Assembly (NCBI GenBank): GCA_029338835.1
Contig: JAQYBD010000012.1
Span: 57,754-121,753, forward strand
From: Selenomonadaceae bacterium
GTDB lineage: Bacteria; Bacillota; Negativicutes; Selenomonadales; Selenomonadaceae
Direction of reading: 5' to 3'
DNA: 64,000 nt
This document shows, piece by piece, positions 38,825-47,168 of the stretch (position 1 is the first letter of the stretch; every line of letters starts with the position of its first letter). A program made the position numbers and the translations under genes. Below the pieces are notes generated by a model. The model did not search any database and was not told where the DNA came from. It was given only the letters and a program-made list of their open reading frames with translations.

Positions 38825-38880
38825 TTGACAAGAAGATTTGGAGGTGTTAATATAGAACCATAAAGAAACATCCTACATTG
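38825..38880 (+). promoter_or_regulatory. TRAP operon promoter and operator
   Basis: TTGACA (38825-38830) and TAATAT (38848-38853) are 17 bp apart, followed at 38866-38880 by AAACATCCTACATTG, the exact reverse complement of the sequence in the regulator's promoter. A protein bound here would block early elongation. Confidence 0.75.
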
Positions 38881-38924
38881 AACATGTGATGCAGGATGAA
38901 AGGGAAATGAAGGGGGAATATGAA

Positions 38925-39944
38925 TTGCAACGAAACGCATTGGTCCTGCTCCTCATCCTCAGCCTGTCGCTGCTGACTGCCGGTTGTGGCGGTGGTCAAC
39001 AGGCAGGAAGCTCCGGAGGAGAGTACCAGAAAATCAAACTGGTCATGACCGTCAATGGCACGAACATCGCTACAGATGCGAAGATTGCAGCCAAGTTCGC
39101 GGAAATGGTCAAGGAAGAAACCAAAGGCAATGTCGTCATCGACGTTTTCCCGAATGACCAGCTTGCTGGCGGCAATGCGACGAAAGGCATCGAGATGATC
39201 GCGGATGGTGCCGTCGACCTCGCACTCTATGCGTCGAGTACGATGTCGGTCCTTGATGAGCATCTGCTTGTCGGCACGATTCCCTGGGCTTTCGACAATT
39301 ACCAGGAGGCTCGTCAGGTCATCGATACGACCGGCGGCGACTACTATGCCAAACTGCTGAAAGCACAAGGCATCACGTATCTGGGCTCTGCTCACAACGG
39401 CTTCCGCCAGATCACGAACAGCAAGCATGCCGTGAAGACGCCAGATGATGTCAAGGGTCTCAAGATCCGCGTCCCGGGCGGCGAGGTCTACATCAACTTC
39501 TTCAAATGCTTTGACGCTGACCCAGTGGCCATGAGCTGGAGCGAAGCTTTCACTGCCATCCAGCAGGGAACGATTGACGGCCAGGAGAATGGCTTCAGCG
39601 TCACGAATTCCGCGAAGGTGGATGAAATCCAGAAGTACATGACGGTATGGAATTATACGTATGAGAACTATCTGTTCGTTGCCAATTCGCAGATCTTCAA
39701 CAATCTTGACCCCAAGACTCAGGAAATGATTCGCCGCAATGCGAAGGAAGCCTGCGAGTGGGGCAGGGATATGCTGGAAGAGGACGAGAAAGAGATCAAG
39801 AACAAGTTCGTCAACGAAGGCATCGAAGTCACGGAACTCGACGAAGAGCAGCTCAAGCCGTTCCAGGAAAAGGTACAGCCGCTGGTCGAAGTCCTCAAGA
39901 AGAAGTACGGCCCGGAAGCTTGTGAAGCTTTCCAGATCCGCTGA
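38925..39944 (+). CDS. dctP: TRAP transporter substrate-binding lipoprotein (DctP)
   Basis: The 339-residue protein has a lipoprotein signal (MQRNALVLLLILSLSLLTAGC, if started at TTG) and a DctP domain with the substrate-binding Arg region GLKIRVPGGEVYINFFKCF and the PVAMSWSEAFTAIQQGTIDG motif typical of binding proteins for sugar acids and C4-C6 carboxylates. TTG 38925 is chosen since AAGGGGG lies 8 bases before it and gives a proper signal peptide; ATG 38907 is an alternative but has poor spacing. It delivers the ligand to DctQM. Confidence 0.92.
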   Translation: MQRNALVLLLILSLSLLTAGCGGGQQAGSSGGEYQKIKLVMTVNGTNIATDAKIAAKFAEMVKEETKGNVVIDVFPNDQLAGGNATKGIEMIADGAVDLALYASSTMSVLDEHLLVGTIPWAFDNYQEARQVIDTTGGDYYAKLLKAQGITYLGSAHNGFRQITNSKHAVKTPDDVKGLKIRVPGGEVYINFFKCFDADPVAMSWSEAFTAIQQGTIDGQENGFSVTNSAKVDEIQKYMTVWNYTYENYLFVANSQIFNNLDPKTQEMIRRNAKEACEWGRDMLEEDEKEIKNKFVNEGIEVTELDEEQLKPFQEKVQPLVEVLKKKYGPEACEAFQIR

Positions 39945-39961
39945 CTGCCGGAGGTGAGAAA

Positions 39962-40441
39962 ATGAGAAGAGTTTTGGCACAGTTTGAAGATGTGGTCTGT
40001 ATCATCGCCCTGGCAATCATGACAGTCCTCACATTCACGAACGTCATTGCACGCTATGTGTTCAGTGCATCCTTCTCCTTCTCGGAGGAGATCACGACGT
40101 ATCTTTTCGTCCTGCTGAGCCTGATCGGTTCGGCGGTAGCGGCCAGACGCAAAGCACATCTCGGCTTCACGGCCCTGATCGATATGGCACCGCCCAAGGT
40201 GCGCAGAGGGTTTTCTCTCATCAGCTTCGGCCTGGCGACGGTATTCTCTGCAGCCCTGTTCTACTACGGCATCCAGATGACCTTGAGCCAGATGCATCGC
40301 GGCCAGATCACGGCCGGTCTGCAGTGGCCTGAATGGATTTTCGGTTCCTTTGTGCCGATTGGTGCTTTCTTCATCACCCTGGAATTCCTGTTCCTGTTTC
40401 TTGATGCATTCCGGGATAACGGAGAGGAGGTCGCCAAATGA
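39962..40441 (+). CDS. dctQ: TRAP transporter small permease (DctQ)
   Basis: A 159-residue four-helix membrane protein with the family pattern MTVLTFTNVIARYVFSASFSFSEEIT and RRKAHLGFTALIDMAP. DctQ binds DctM and is needed for transport. ATG 39962 has GGAGGTGAGAA upstream, and it overlaps dctM by four bases (ATGA). Confidence 0.93.
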   Translation: MRRVLAQFEDVVCIIALAIMTVLTFTNVIARYVFSASFSFSEEITTYLFVLLSLIGSAVAARRKAHLGFTALIDMAPPKVRRGFSLISFGLATVFSAALFYYGIQMTLSQMHRGQITAGLQWPEWIFGSFVPIGAFFITLEFLFLFLDAFRDNGEEVAK

Positions 40442-41724
40442 CAGGTGCAGTACTTTTTATCAGCTTCGCGATACTCTTGCTCATGGGTACGCCGATTGCG
40501 GTCTGCCTTGGGGTATCGAGTGTGGGTGCGATGCTCGTCGATGGTTCTGGCAAGCCAATCGAGACCATCATGACGACGCTGCCGCGCATCTTTTCTTCCT
40601 CGACAAGCAAGTTCGTCCTGCTGGCCATCCCGTTCTTCATCCTGGGCGGCAACATCATGGAGAAGGCAGGCATCTCAGAGCGTCTCATCAATTTTGCCCA
40701 GACCTGCGTCGGGCATCTGAAGGGCGGCCTCATCGTCGTCATGGTTGCCGTTGCTTGCTTCTTTGCAGCCATCTCCGGTTCCGGTCCGGCTACGGTCGCA
40801 GCACTCGGCATGATTCTGATCCCTGCCATGGTCAATGCCGGTTATCCAGCCGCATTCTCCGCAGCCCTCATGGCGGCAGCGGGCGCCATCGGTGTCGTCA
40901 TCCCGCCATCCATCACCTTCGTCGTCTACGGTTCCATTGCCGATACATCCATCGGTACCCTGTTCATCGCAGGTCTCATCCCGGGCCTCATGATGGGTCT
41001 TGGGCTTGTCCTCACAGCACTCTGGCTCGGTAGGAAAATGGATATCGAGCTGATCCCGAAGTCCTCGGGGCTGATGCGCTGGCGAGCCTTCCGCGAAGCG
41101 TTCTGGGGGCTGCTGATGCCGCTGATCATCCTCGGTGGCATCTACGGCGGTATCTTCACACCGACCGAGGCAGCAGCCGTATCCGTCGTCTATGGCTTGT
41201 TCGTCGGCTTCTTCATCTACAAGACGCTCAAGATTCGCGACCTGTACGATATCCTGGTGGATTCGACCGCCACGACGGCAGTCGTCATGTTCATCACGGC
41301 CACGGCCAGCCTGTTCGCCTACATCCTGACGAGGGCACGCCTGGATATCGCCATCAGCAATGGCTTGAATGATCTGACGGGAGGCAGCGTGGTGCTGTTC
41401 CTGCTCGTCGTCAACATCATCCTGCTCCTGGCCGGCTGCTTCCTCGACTCGACCTCCGCACTCTTCATCTTCACGCCGCTGTTCGTGCCAGTTGCTACGG
41501 CACTCGGCATCGACCTTGTACACTTCGGCGTTGTCATGATTGTCAACCTGGCCATCGGCCTCATCACGCCTCCGGTCGGCGTCAACCTTTACGTCGGCTG
41601 CGGTATCGGCAAGATCGATTTGAAGCAGATGTCGCTGGCTGTTATTCCGCTAGTCCTGACGAGTCTGGTTGTACTCGCTTTGGTCACATACATTCCTACT
41701 TTTTCTCTGATGTTTATCAAGTAA
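40438..41724 (+). CDS. dctM: TRAP transporter large permease (DctM)
   Basis: The 428-residue channel subunit with about 12 spans. Motifs include GTPIAVCLG, the repeated hairpin-rich segments AISGSGPATVAALGMILIPAM and VVIPPSITFVVYGS, and GLITPPVGVNLYVG near the end. It moves substrate from DctP into the cell using the Na+ or H+ gradient. It is translationally coupled to dctQ and followed within 26 bases by the transketolase genes. Confidence 0.95.
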   Translation: MTGAVLFISFAILLLMGTPIAVCLGVSSVGAMLVDGSGKPIETIMTTLPRIFSSSTSKFVLLAIPFFILGGNIMEKAGISERLINFAQTCVGHLKGGLIVVMVAVACFFAAISGSGPATVAALGMILIPAMVNAGYPAAFSAALMAAAGAIGVVIPPSITFVVYGSIADTSIGTLFIAGLIPGLMMGLGLVLTALWLGRKMDIELIPKSSGLMRWRAFREAFWGLLMPLIILGGIYGGIFTPTEAAAVSVVYGLFVGFFIYKTLKIRDLYDILVDSTATTAVVMFITATASLFAYILTRARLDIAISNGLNDLTGGSVVLFLLVVNIILLLAGCFLDSTSALFIFTPLFVPVATALGIDLVHFGVVMIVNLAIGLITPPVGVNLYVGCGIGKIDLKQMSLAVIPLVLTSLVVLALVTYIPTFSLMFIK

Positions 41725-41749
41725 CGATGATTAAGAATGAGGTGTCATC

Positions 41750-42580
41750 ATGAAAAAAACAAGTGTAGCAGAACTGAAAGAGATTGCGAAGGATCTTCGC
41801 AAGAAAGCAGTCACCATGATTTATGAAGCACAGTCCGGCCATCCGGGCGGCTCCCTTTCCGCAGCAGACTTCGTAACGGCATGTTACTTCCGGGAAATGA
41901 ACATCGACCCCAAGAACCCGAAATGGGAAGACCGTGACCGTTTTGTCCTGTCGAAAGGCCATGTCTGCCCCATCCAGTACGCAGCTCTGGGGACGCTGGG
42001 CTTCTTCCCCGAAGAAGTGCTTCATACGCTGCGCAAGGAGGGCTCCATCCTGCAGGGCCATCCGGACATGAAGAAATGCCCGGGCATCGATATCTCCACG
42101 GGTTCCCTTGGCCAGGGCCTTGCCTGCGCCGTAGGCATGGCGATTGCCGGCAAGAATGACGGCAAAGATTACCGCGTATTCGCTGTCGTAGGCGATGGCG
42201 AGTGCCAGGAAGGCGAGATCTGGGAAGCTTGCCAGACGGCCAACAAATATGAACTCGACAATCTCATCGTCTTCGTCGACAATAACAATCTGCAGATTGA
42301 TGGTACGACGGATGAGGTCATGCCGAATATCGACCTCGGCAAGAAATTTGAAGCTTTTGGCTTTGATGTGTACAACATCGATGGCAATGATATGGAGGAG
42401 ATTGTCCGCACGCTGGATACCATTCGCATGCGCAAGGATCACAAACCAAAATGCATTTTCGCCCAGACGATCAAAGGCAAGGGCGTGTCGTTCATGGAGA
42501 ATTCGGTGAGCTGGCACGGCGTAGCCCCGAACCAGGAAGAATACGAGCAGGCCATGAAAGAATTAGAGGAGGGCTTCTGA
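41750..42580 (+). CDS. Transketolase, N-terminal (TPP-binding) subunit
   Basis: A 276-residue protein covering the thiamine pyrophosphate domain only: GHPGGSLSAADF (about 27-38), the His in SKGHVCP and the TPP motif GDGECQEGEIWEA...NN. The second half of a transketolase is encoded by the next gene, one base after its stop. Split transketolases are common for special catabolic ketoses (for example in apiose or sulfosugar pathways), as well as in archaea. The operon context suggests a substrate-specific role and not the pentose pathway. Confidence 0.93.
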   Translation: MKKTSVAELKEIAKDLRKKAVTMIYEAQSGHPGGSLSAADFVTACYFREMNIDPKNPKWEDRDRFVLSKGHVCPIQYAALGTLGFFPEEVLHTLRKEGSILQGHPDMKKCPGIDISTGSLGQGLACAVGMAIAGKNDGKDYRVFAVVGDGECQEGEIWEACQTANKYELDNLIVFVDNNNLQIDGTTDEVMPNIDLGKKFEAFGFDVYNIDGNDMEEIVRTLDTIRMRKDHKPKCIFAQTIKGKGVSFMENSVSWHGVAPNQEEYEQAMKELEEGF

Positions 42581-42581
42581 T

Positions 42582-43517
42582 ATGGAACGCGAAAAGAAAG
42601 CAACAAGAGCCGGCTTTGGTGAAGAAATCGTCGAACTCGGTAAAAAAGATAACGGGATCTATGTCGTCGACGCCGATATCGGCAAATCCTGCAAGACGAC
42701 GAAATTTGCCCAGACGCTGCCCAAGCAGCACCTCAATGTAGGCATCGCCGAGCAGAATGCGGCAGGTGTGGCTGCAGGCCTCGCTACGACGGGCAAGACG
42801 CCGTTCGTTGTCACCTATGCAGTGTTCGGTTCGCTGCGCATGTGCGAGATGATCCGTCAGGAAATCTGCTATCCGAACCTCAATGTCAAGATTGCCTGCT
42901 CGCATGGCGGTGTGACGCCGGCCAACGACGGTGCCAGCCACCAGGCCATCGAGGATATGGGCGTCCTGCGCACCATCCCGAACATGACGGTCATCATGCC
43001 GGCCGATTACTGGTCAGCAAGAAAACTCGTCGCTGCTGCCGCCAATACATACGGTCCGATGTTCCTGCGCTTCACGCGTGATGCCATCCCCGTCATCTAT
43101 GATGAGAATACGGAATTCACGATCGGCAAGGCACATCAGCTGCGTGACGGCAAGGATGTCGCCATCATCGCCAACGGCGATACGGTCTGCCTCGCACTCG
43201 AAGCCGCAGAGGAACTCGAGAAACAGGGCGTTTCGGTGAAGCTCCTCGATATGCACACCATCAAACCGCTGGATGTGGAAGCCGTCAAGGATTGCGTTGA
43301 GAATATCGGCAAGATCATCACGGTCGAAGACCACAACATCATCAACGGCCTTGGCAGTGCCGTCTGCGAAGTCGCAGCAGAACTGGGCAAAGGTCAGGTC
43401 AAACGCATCGGTATCCAGGATCACTTCGGCGAATCCGCTCCGTATCAGCGCCTGCTGGCCAAGAATGGCATTACGGTCGAGAATATCATCGAGACGGCCA
43501 AATCGTTATTGTCGTAA
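42582..43517 (+). CDS. Transketolase, C-terminal subunit
   Basis: A 311-residue protein with the pyrimidine-binding domain (GIAEQNAAGVAAGLATTGKTPFV is split here across residues about 50-72; the Glu in IAEQN activates TPP) and the C-terminal transketolase domain (about 180-310). It must join with the preceding subunit to make an active site. ATG 42582 has GGAGGGC upstream within the end of the partner gene. Confidence 0.93.
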   Translation: MEREKKATRAGFGEEIVELGKKDNGIYVVDADIGKSCKTTKFAQTLPKQHLNVGIAEQNAAGVAAGLATTGKTPFVVTYAVFGSLRMCEMIRQEICYPNLNVKIACSHGGVTPANDGASHQAIEDMGVLRTIPNMTVIMPADYWSARKLVAAAANTYGPMFLRFTRDAIPVIYDENTEFTIGKAHQLRDGKDVAIIANGDTVCLALEAAEELEKQGVSVKLLDMHTIKPLDVEAVKDCVENIGKIITVEDHNIINGLGSAVCEVAAELGKGQVKRIGIQDHFGESAPYQRLLAKNGITVENIIETAKSLLS

Positions 43518-43542
43518 ACATTCCTTACTTTTACATTTAAAG

Positions 43543-43552
43543 GTAGGATGTT
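43543..43552. promoter_or_regulatory. Partial operator copy before the SDR gene
   Basis: GTAGGATGTT here matches the core of the 15-bp element at 38006-38020. An imperfect inverted copy (AAACATTCCTTAC) starts 26 bases upstream, so the SDR gene may be in the same regulon. Confidence 0.4.
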
Positions 43553-43677
43553 CTATATTGCGCTTTAAGCGTCACACGTATCACACATCACAAATCACAA
43601 ATCACACGCCAGGTTATTTCGGAACGATGCGTCGTTCCCACAAGAATTGCTTATAAAGATTATGGGAGGCATTCACT

Positions 43678-44436
43678 ATGTTGGATTTCAAAGATCAGGT
43701 TGTCGTCGTAACGGGCAGTGGTTCTCCGAAAGGCATCGGCCGCGTCATTGCACGCACGTTTGCCAAACAGGGGGCAACGGCCATCATTGCGGATCTGAAT
43801 GAAGCCGGCCTCAAGGAGACCGTGGACATCATCCAGAAGGAAGGCGGCAAAGCAGAAGGTGTTGTCCTTGATGTAACGAACAAGGAATCCGTCGATGCTT
43901 TCGTCGCACACCTGATGGCAAAATATGGCCGCATCGATGTCCTGATCAACAACGCAGGCATTTCCCAGAAGGTCACGGTGGAGGATATGACGCTTGCTGA
44001 CATGGAGCGCATCTTCCGCGTCAACATGTTCGGCCTGTTCCTCGTTACGCAGGCCTGCGTACGCGAGATGAAGAAGAAAGGCTATGGCCGTGTCGTCAGC
44101 CTTTCCTCGGTATCCGCAAAACGCGGCGGCGGCATCTTCGGCGGTGCGCACTATTCTGCATCGAAAGCTGCAGTGCTGGGCTTCTCCAAGAATCTTGCCC
44201 GCGAGGTTGCTGCCGATGGCATCACGGTCAACTGCGTATGCCCGGGCCTCATCAATACGGAAATCTGGAAATCGCTGCCGCAGGAAGCTGCTGATAAGAT
44301 CATCGCAGACATTCCTGCAGGCCGCCCAGGCGAGACGCAGGAAGTCGCCAACACGATCGTCTTCCTCGCATCGCCGGAAGCATCCTACATCACCGGTGAG
44401 GATGTGGATATCAACGGTGGTTCTCACATGGATTGA
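43678..44436 (+). CDS. SDR-family dehydrogenase/reductase
   Basis: A 252-residue classical SDR: cofactor loop TGSGSPKGIGR, NNAG motif in LINNAGIS, catalytic Ser in VVSLSSVSA and Tyr-Lys in HYSASKAAVLG, ending with GGSHMD. The Asp after the second strand (IIADLNEA) favours NAD(H). It closes the gene group of TRAP and transketolase and probably oxidises or reduces the imported polyol, sugar acid or the ketose product. Its own 160-base leader holds a partial copy of the operator-like sequence (43543-43552). Confidence 0.9.
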   Translation: MLDFKDQVVVVTGSGSPKGIGRVIARTFAKQGATAIIADLNEAGLKETVDIIQKEGGKAEGVVLDVTNKESVDAFVAHLMAKYGRIDVLINNAGISQKVTVEDMTLADMERIFRVNMFGLFLVTQACVREMKKKGYGRVVSLSSVSAKRGGGIFGGAHYSASKAAVLGFSKNLAREVAADGITVNCVCPGLINTEIWKSLPQEAADKIIADIPAGRPGETQEVANTIVFLASPEASYITGEDVDINGGSHMD

Positions 44437-44460
44437 CCTGCTGAATCCCCCAGGTCATCC

Positions 44461-44653
44461 AGTGATTCCATAAATTACCCGATTCTCTACAGTTCTAGTT
44501 CTTTGTTCGGTCTTACTCAAGTTGTCCTCTGAACTGCCATGAGGAGGACAGCCACAGTCTCTTTCCGGGAGACTGGGCCTGCGGATTTTCCGTTCCTGGT
44601 CTCCTAACTTTTTTCCTGTGATGAGAGAACGCACTCATCACAGGATTTTTTTT
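44461..44653 (+). ncRNA. Candidate structured RNA ending in a strong terminator
   Basis: This non-coding stretch contains successive hairpins: GTTGTCCTC (44521-44529) with GAGGACAGC, then CAGTCTC/GAGACTG with a 7-base loop, then CCTGTGATGAG/CTCATCACAGG (44615-44642) followed by ATTTTTTTT. The terminator serves the + strand only. It may simply be the 3' trailer of the SDR transcript, or a separate small RNA. No promoter is clear. Confidence 0.35.
44615..44653 (+). terminator. Rho-independent terminator
   Basis: CCTGTGATGAG and CTCATCACAGG form a perfect 11-bp stem followed by eight T. It ends the SDR (or candidate RNA) transcript. Confidence 0.9.
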
Positions 44654-44659
44654 GCATCT

Positions 44660-45721
44660 TCAGCGCTTCTGGTGCAGCTTGATTCCTTCCAGATCGCGGT
44701 AGAAGCCTTTTACGGTGTCCTGGAATACTTCTTCGAAGTCATCGCTGTCAAACTCGACGAAATCGTGGCGGCCGGCGAAGACGCGTTCCAGCTTGGCGCG
44801 GTACTTCATGACGTAGGGATGATCCTGGCCGCCTCGCCTGATGGCCGTGTTGCAATCGGCGATGGCCTTGCGCGTAGAGCCGCGGAAGCCTTTGGCGATG
44901 GAACGCACGTAATAGGCGGGCCAATAGCGGCCGTTCAGATGCAGAGCCTGGTCAGCAAGGGCTTCGGCGCCGTAATAATCCCGGGTCGAGAGCGTCTGCA
45001 ACGCTTCGATGGTGTAGTAAAGCGGGTCGTTGGGGGCAATCTCCAGCGCTTTATCCAGGTCGCGCTGGAATTGTGCGGATCCGTTGTATAAGTCGAGCAG
45101 GGCCATGCGCCCATAGATGTCGGCCGGTACGATGCCGTTGCGCTGGTCGGCAAATTCGGCAAATTCCTTATGGATGACAGCGGCGTACTGGGGGTTCTTC
45201 TGGAACTTCTGCAATTCTTCCCGGATGAGCAGTGCAGCGTAGGGATCGTTGCCGGATTTCTGCATTCTCCGGTTCTGCTCTTCGCGGTTCTTTTCCTTTT
45301 CCTGCGCCAACTGCGCCTGGAGAGACTGGATCTTGTCATTGGCATCAATGCGCTTCTGGAAATCTGCATCGTCAATCGTGGCCTCGATAGATGCCTGGAT
45401 GACAAGCGTGTTGTTGCGGTAATCCTGCGTATACCGGCAGTCCTTGACCTGCATGGTCTGGATGCTGATGATCTCCACTTGGTCGTCTGTCAGTCTCAGA
45501 TTCTTGGTTTTCGAGTAAGAGCGTACATAAACGCCTGCCTGCTCCGCGGCATTGCGCATGGCATCTTTCCGCGCATTCTCTTTGGCGGCGGCAATGCTGT
45601 CGTTTTCGCCCATCTGGTACACTCCCGTCGCCTGGATGGTCTGCGTCCTGGCCAGCGCCACAGGAGCGCTGAGCAGCAGGCTGCAGCAGAGCAGCGCGCC
45701 GCATTTTATCTTCGATAGCAT
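44660..45721 (-). CDS. Secreted protein with TPR-like C-terminal region
   Basis: A 353-residue protein with a signal peptide ending in ALA (about residue 24). The first mature domain (about 25-125) has ARKDAMRNAAEQAGVYVRS, the helix pattern of the LPP20/FlgT-N-like fold found in many envelope proteins. A Gln/Glu/Lys-rich coiled coil (about 128-160) follows, then TPR-like helices (about 205-320: LDKALEIAPNDPLYY, ADQALHLNGRYWPAYYV). It probably acts in the periplasm as a scaffold. ATG 45721 is preferred over 45742 because AAGGAAG is then correctly spaced. Confidence 0.78.
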   Translation of the reverse strand: MLSKIKCGALLCCSLLLSAPVALARTQTIQATGVYQMGENDSIAAAKENARKDAMRNAAEQAGVYVRSYSKTKNLRLTDDQVEIISIQTMQVKDCRYTQDYRNNTLVIQASIEATIDDADFQKRIDANDKIQSLQAQLAQEKEKNREEQNRRMQKSGNDPYAALLIREELQKFQKNPQYAAVIHKEFAEFADQRNGIVPADIYGRMALLDLYNGSAQFQRDLDKALEIAPNDPLYYTIEALQTLSTRDYYGAEALADQALHLNGRYWPAYYVRSIAKGFRGSTRKAIADCNTAIRRGGQDHPYVMKYRAKLERVFAGRHDFVEFDSDDFEEVFQDTVKGFYRDLEGIKLHQKR

Positions 45722-45864
45722 GAGGAGACACTTCCTTATCAAAATGATACATCCATTATATCACACATCCATTCGGCACCAGCAGGAATACTGGATTTTA
45801 TGGGCTGTAAGCTGCAAGTTTGTGATACAATACAGGTAGGAAAAACTTGGTTGGAGGTGTTTCT

Positions 45865-46182
45865 ATGGACAAGCTGTATTTTACCATCACGGGAACGAAA
45901 TATCGCTTTGGCACTGCGTTCATGAAGCCGGAGATGGAAGTCACATTGAAAAAAGAACCCGAAAACGAATACGATCCAGAAGCCATCTGCGTGAGCATGG
46001 AGGGCCTGGGCAAAGTCGGTTATGTCGCCAATAGTCCTCATACGATACAGGGGAAAAGCCTGAGTGCTGGCAGACTGTATGATAAAATCGGCGATGAGGC
46101 AAAAGGGACAATCTTGTACGTGCTGCCAGAAGGCGTCCTCTGTGTAGTCGATGAGGCGTCTATTCTGCATAAAGAAGGGTGA
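45865..46182 (+). CDS. Free-standing HIRAN domain protein
   Basis: A 105-residue protein that is only a HIRAN domain: ITGTKYRFG, LKKEPENEYDPEAICVSME and VGYVANSP are the family pattern. In eukaryotic HLTF/Rad5 this fold binds DNA ends, but small bacterial members are of unknown role, perhaps recognising damaged DNA or stalled forks. ATG 45865 follows TTGGAGGTGTTTCT. It is a single gene just before the defence island. Confidence 0.85.
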   Translation: MDKLYFTITGTKYRFGTAFMKPEMEVTLKKEPENEYDPEAICVSMEGLGKVGYVANSPHTIQGKSLSAGRLYDKIGDEAKGTILYVLPEGVLCVVDEASILHKEG

Positions 46183-46255
46183 ACCTTGATCTATCTGGCA
46201 GTGCGTACGGTGACTTTTGGTCAGACGATGATGATTTGTAAAATAGATAGAATCA

Positions 46256-46299
46256 GCAACGGGCAGGTATCCTGTGGAGAAGGGATACCTGCCCGTTGC
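46256..46299. terminator. Long inverted repeat between convergent genes
   Basis: GCAACGGGCAGGTATCC and GGATACCTGCCCGTTGC are perfect 17-bp arms with a 10-base loop. The flanks have only short T-runs, but its place between the HIRAN gene and the convergent zinc-ribbon gene suits a two-way terminator. Confidence 0.6.
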
Positions 46300-46311
46300 T
46301 GTATCAATTTT

Positions 46312-47019
46312 TTAATCGCGATCGCCTGGCAGATTCATCATGTACCAATCACCGTCGACTTTTTTCATTGGTTGGACGCCAATGCGTGCGCCGTTCTTAT
46401 TGACCAGTGTTACGTTTGCCCGGTTGCCCTGGATGGTGACCGATTTGACCTTGACGTTTGAGAGCAGGTCGGTACCGAGTCCGCGCATGAAATCGGAATT
46501 GGCTTTCTCTCCAGGATGCTGGAGGACATAGTCACGCGTCTTCTGCATGGCCCTGGTAATGGTGTCTCGTTTCGCCTCGGGATAAATCGATGCGAGCTTC
46601 TTGATATCGCTGTCTGTATATTCATCCGGCGATTTGCTGCTGACTTCCGTCAGTACCTGGATGCTGTTGTTCAAAGCACGTTCTACCTGTTTTTCCGGTG
46701 AAACGTATTCGTAGCAGCCAAAGGCAATGATGACGACAAAGACTGCGGCGATGATCTTCTTGGCATTGGCAGAAAGTGCCTGGAAGCGGCCAACGCTGCC
46801 TGCTGCAGCCGAAGCCTTTTCCTGGAGCTTCTGCCGGTTTTCTTCCGAAAATGCTTCTTTTGCTTTGCTGCTGGCTTCCGAGAGCGCCTGTGAGGCACTT
46901 TCCTTGAGATCCGCCAGCCCCGAGCTGTCAGCAGCTCCCTGCGTCAGCTTGATGCCGCAGTCCTTGCAGAACGTGTCGCTGTCCTTGTAATGTTTGCCGC
47001 ATTTGCTACAGAATTTCAT
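46312..47019 (-). CDS. Zinc-ribbon membrane protein of unknown function
   Basis: A 235-residue protein: zinc ribbon at residues 4-22 (CSKCG and CKDCG), an Ala/Ser/Glu-rich helical linker, one membrane span (about 87-103, IIAAVFVVIIAFGCYEYV) and a C-terminal domain of the NTF2/DUF4878-like kind (about 110-235) ending with a Trp-Tyr strand (DGDWYMMNL). So the ribbon is cytoplasmic and the C-terminal part outside. AAGGAG lies before ATG 47019. Its promoter has the same 17-nt element and 22-bp spacing as the CARF-HEPN and cas10 operons, which ties it to the defence island by regulation. Confidence 0.78.
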   Translation of the reverse strand: MKFCSKCGKHYKDSDTFCKDCGIKLTQGAADSSGLADLKESASQALSEASSKAKEAFSEENRQKLQEKASAAAGSVGRFQALSANAKKIIAAVFVVIIAFGCYEYVSPEKQVERALNNSIQVLTEVSSKSPDEYTDSDIKKLASIYPEAKRDTITRAMQKTRDYVLQHPGEKANSDFMRGLGTDLLSNVKVKSVTIQGNRANVTLVNKNGARIGVQPMKKVDGDWYMMNLPGDRD

Positions 47020-47090
47020 GTTGCATATCTCCTTTCGCGATTCCAGAATGATGATTCCTGCCGGTGTGTTTGTATCCGGCTCATGGCTTT

Positions 47091-47135
47091 ATCATAAAGG
47101 ATACAACGAGCAGAGGCTTGTCAAAAAAACTGTGA
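47091..47135 (-). promoter_or_regulatory. Long-spacer promoter copy A (zinc-ribbon gene)
   Basis: On the minus strand TCACAGTTTTTTTGACA (47135-47119) is followed, after exactly 22 bp, by TATGAT (47096-47091). The same layout recurs at 51420-51468 and 60113-60161. Confidence 0.8.
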
Positions 47136-47168
47136 GATTTCCCGCAAAAGTCGGTTTCCCTGCTTGAT

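Noticed and set aside
44618..45091. A 157-residue + strand frame opposite the TPR protein gene
   Set aside because: The minus-strand frame has a signal peptide, TPR pattern and ribosome site; the + frame is its shadow.
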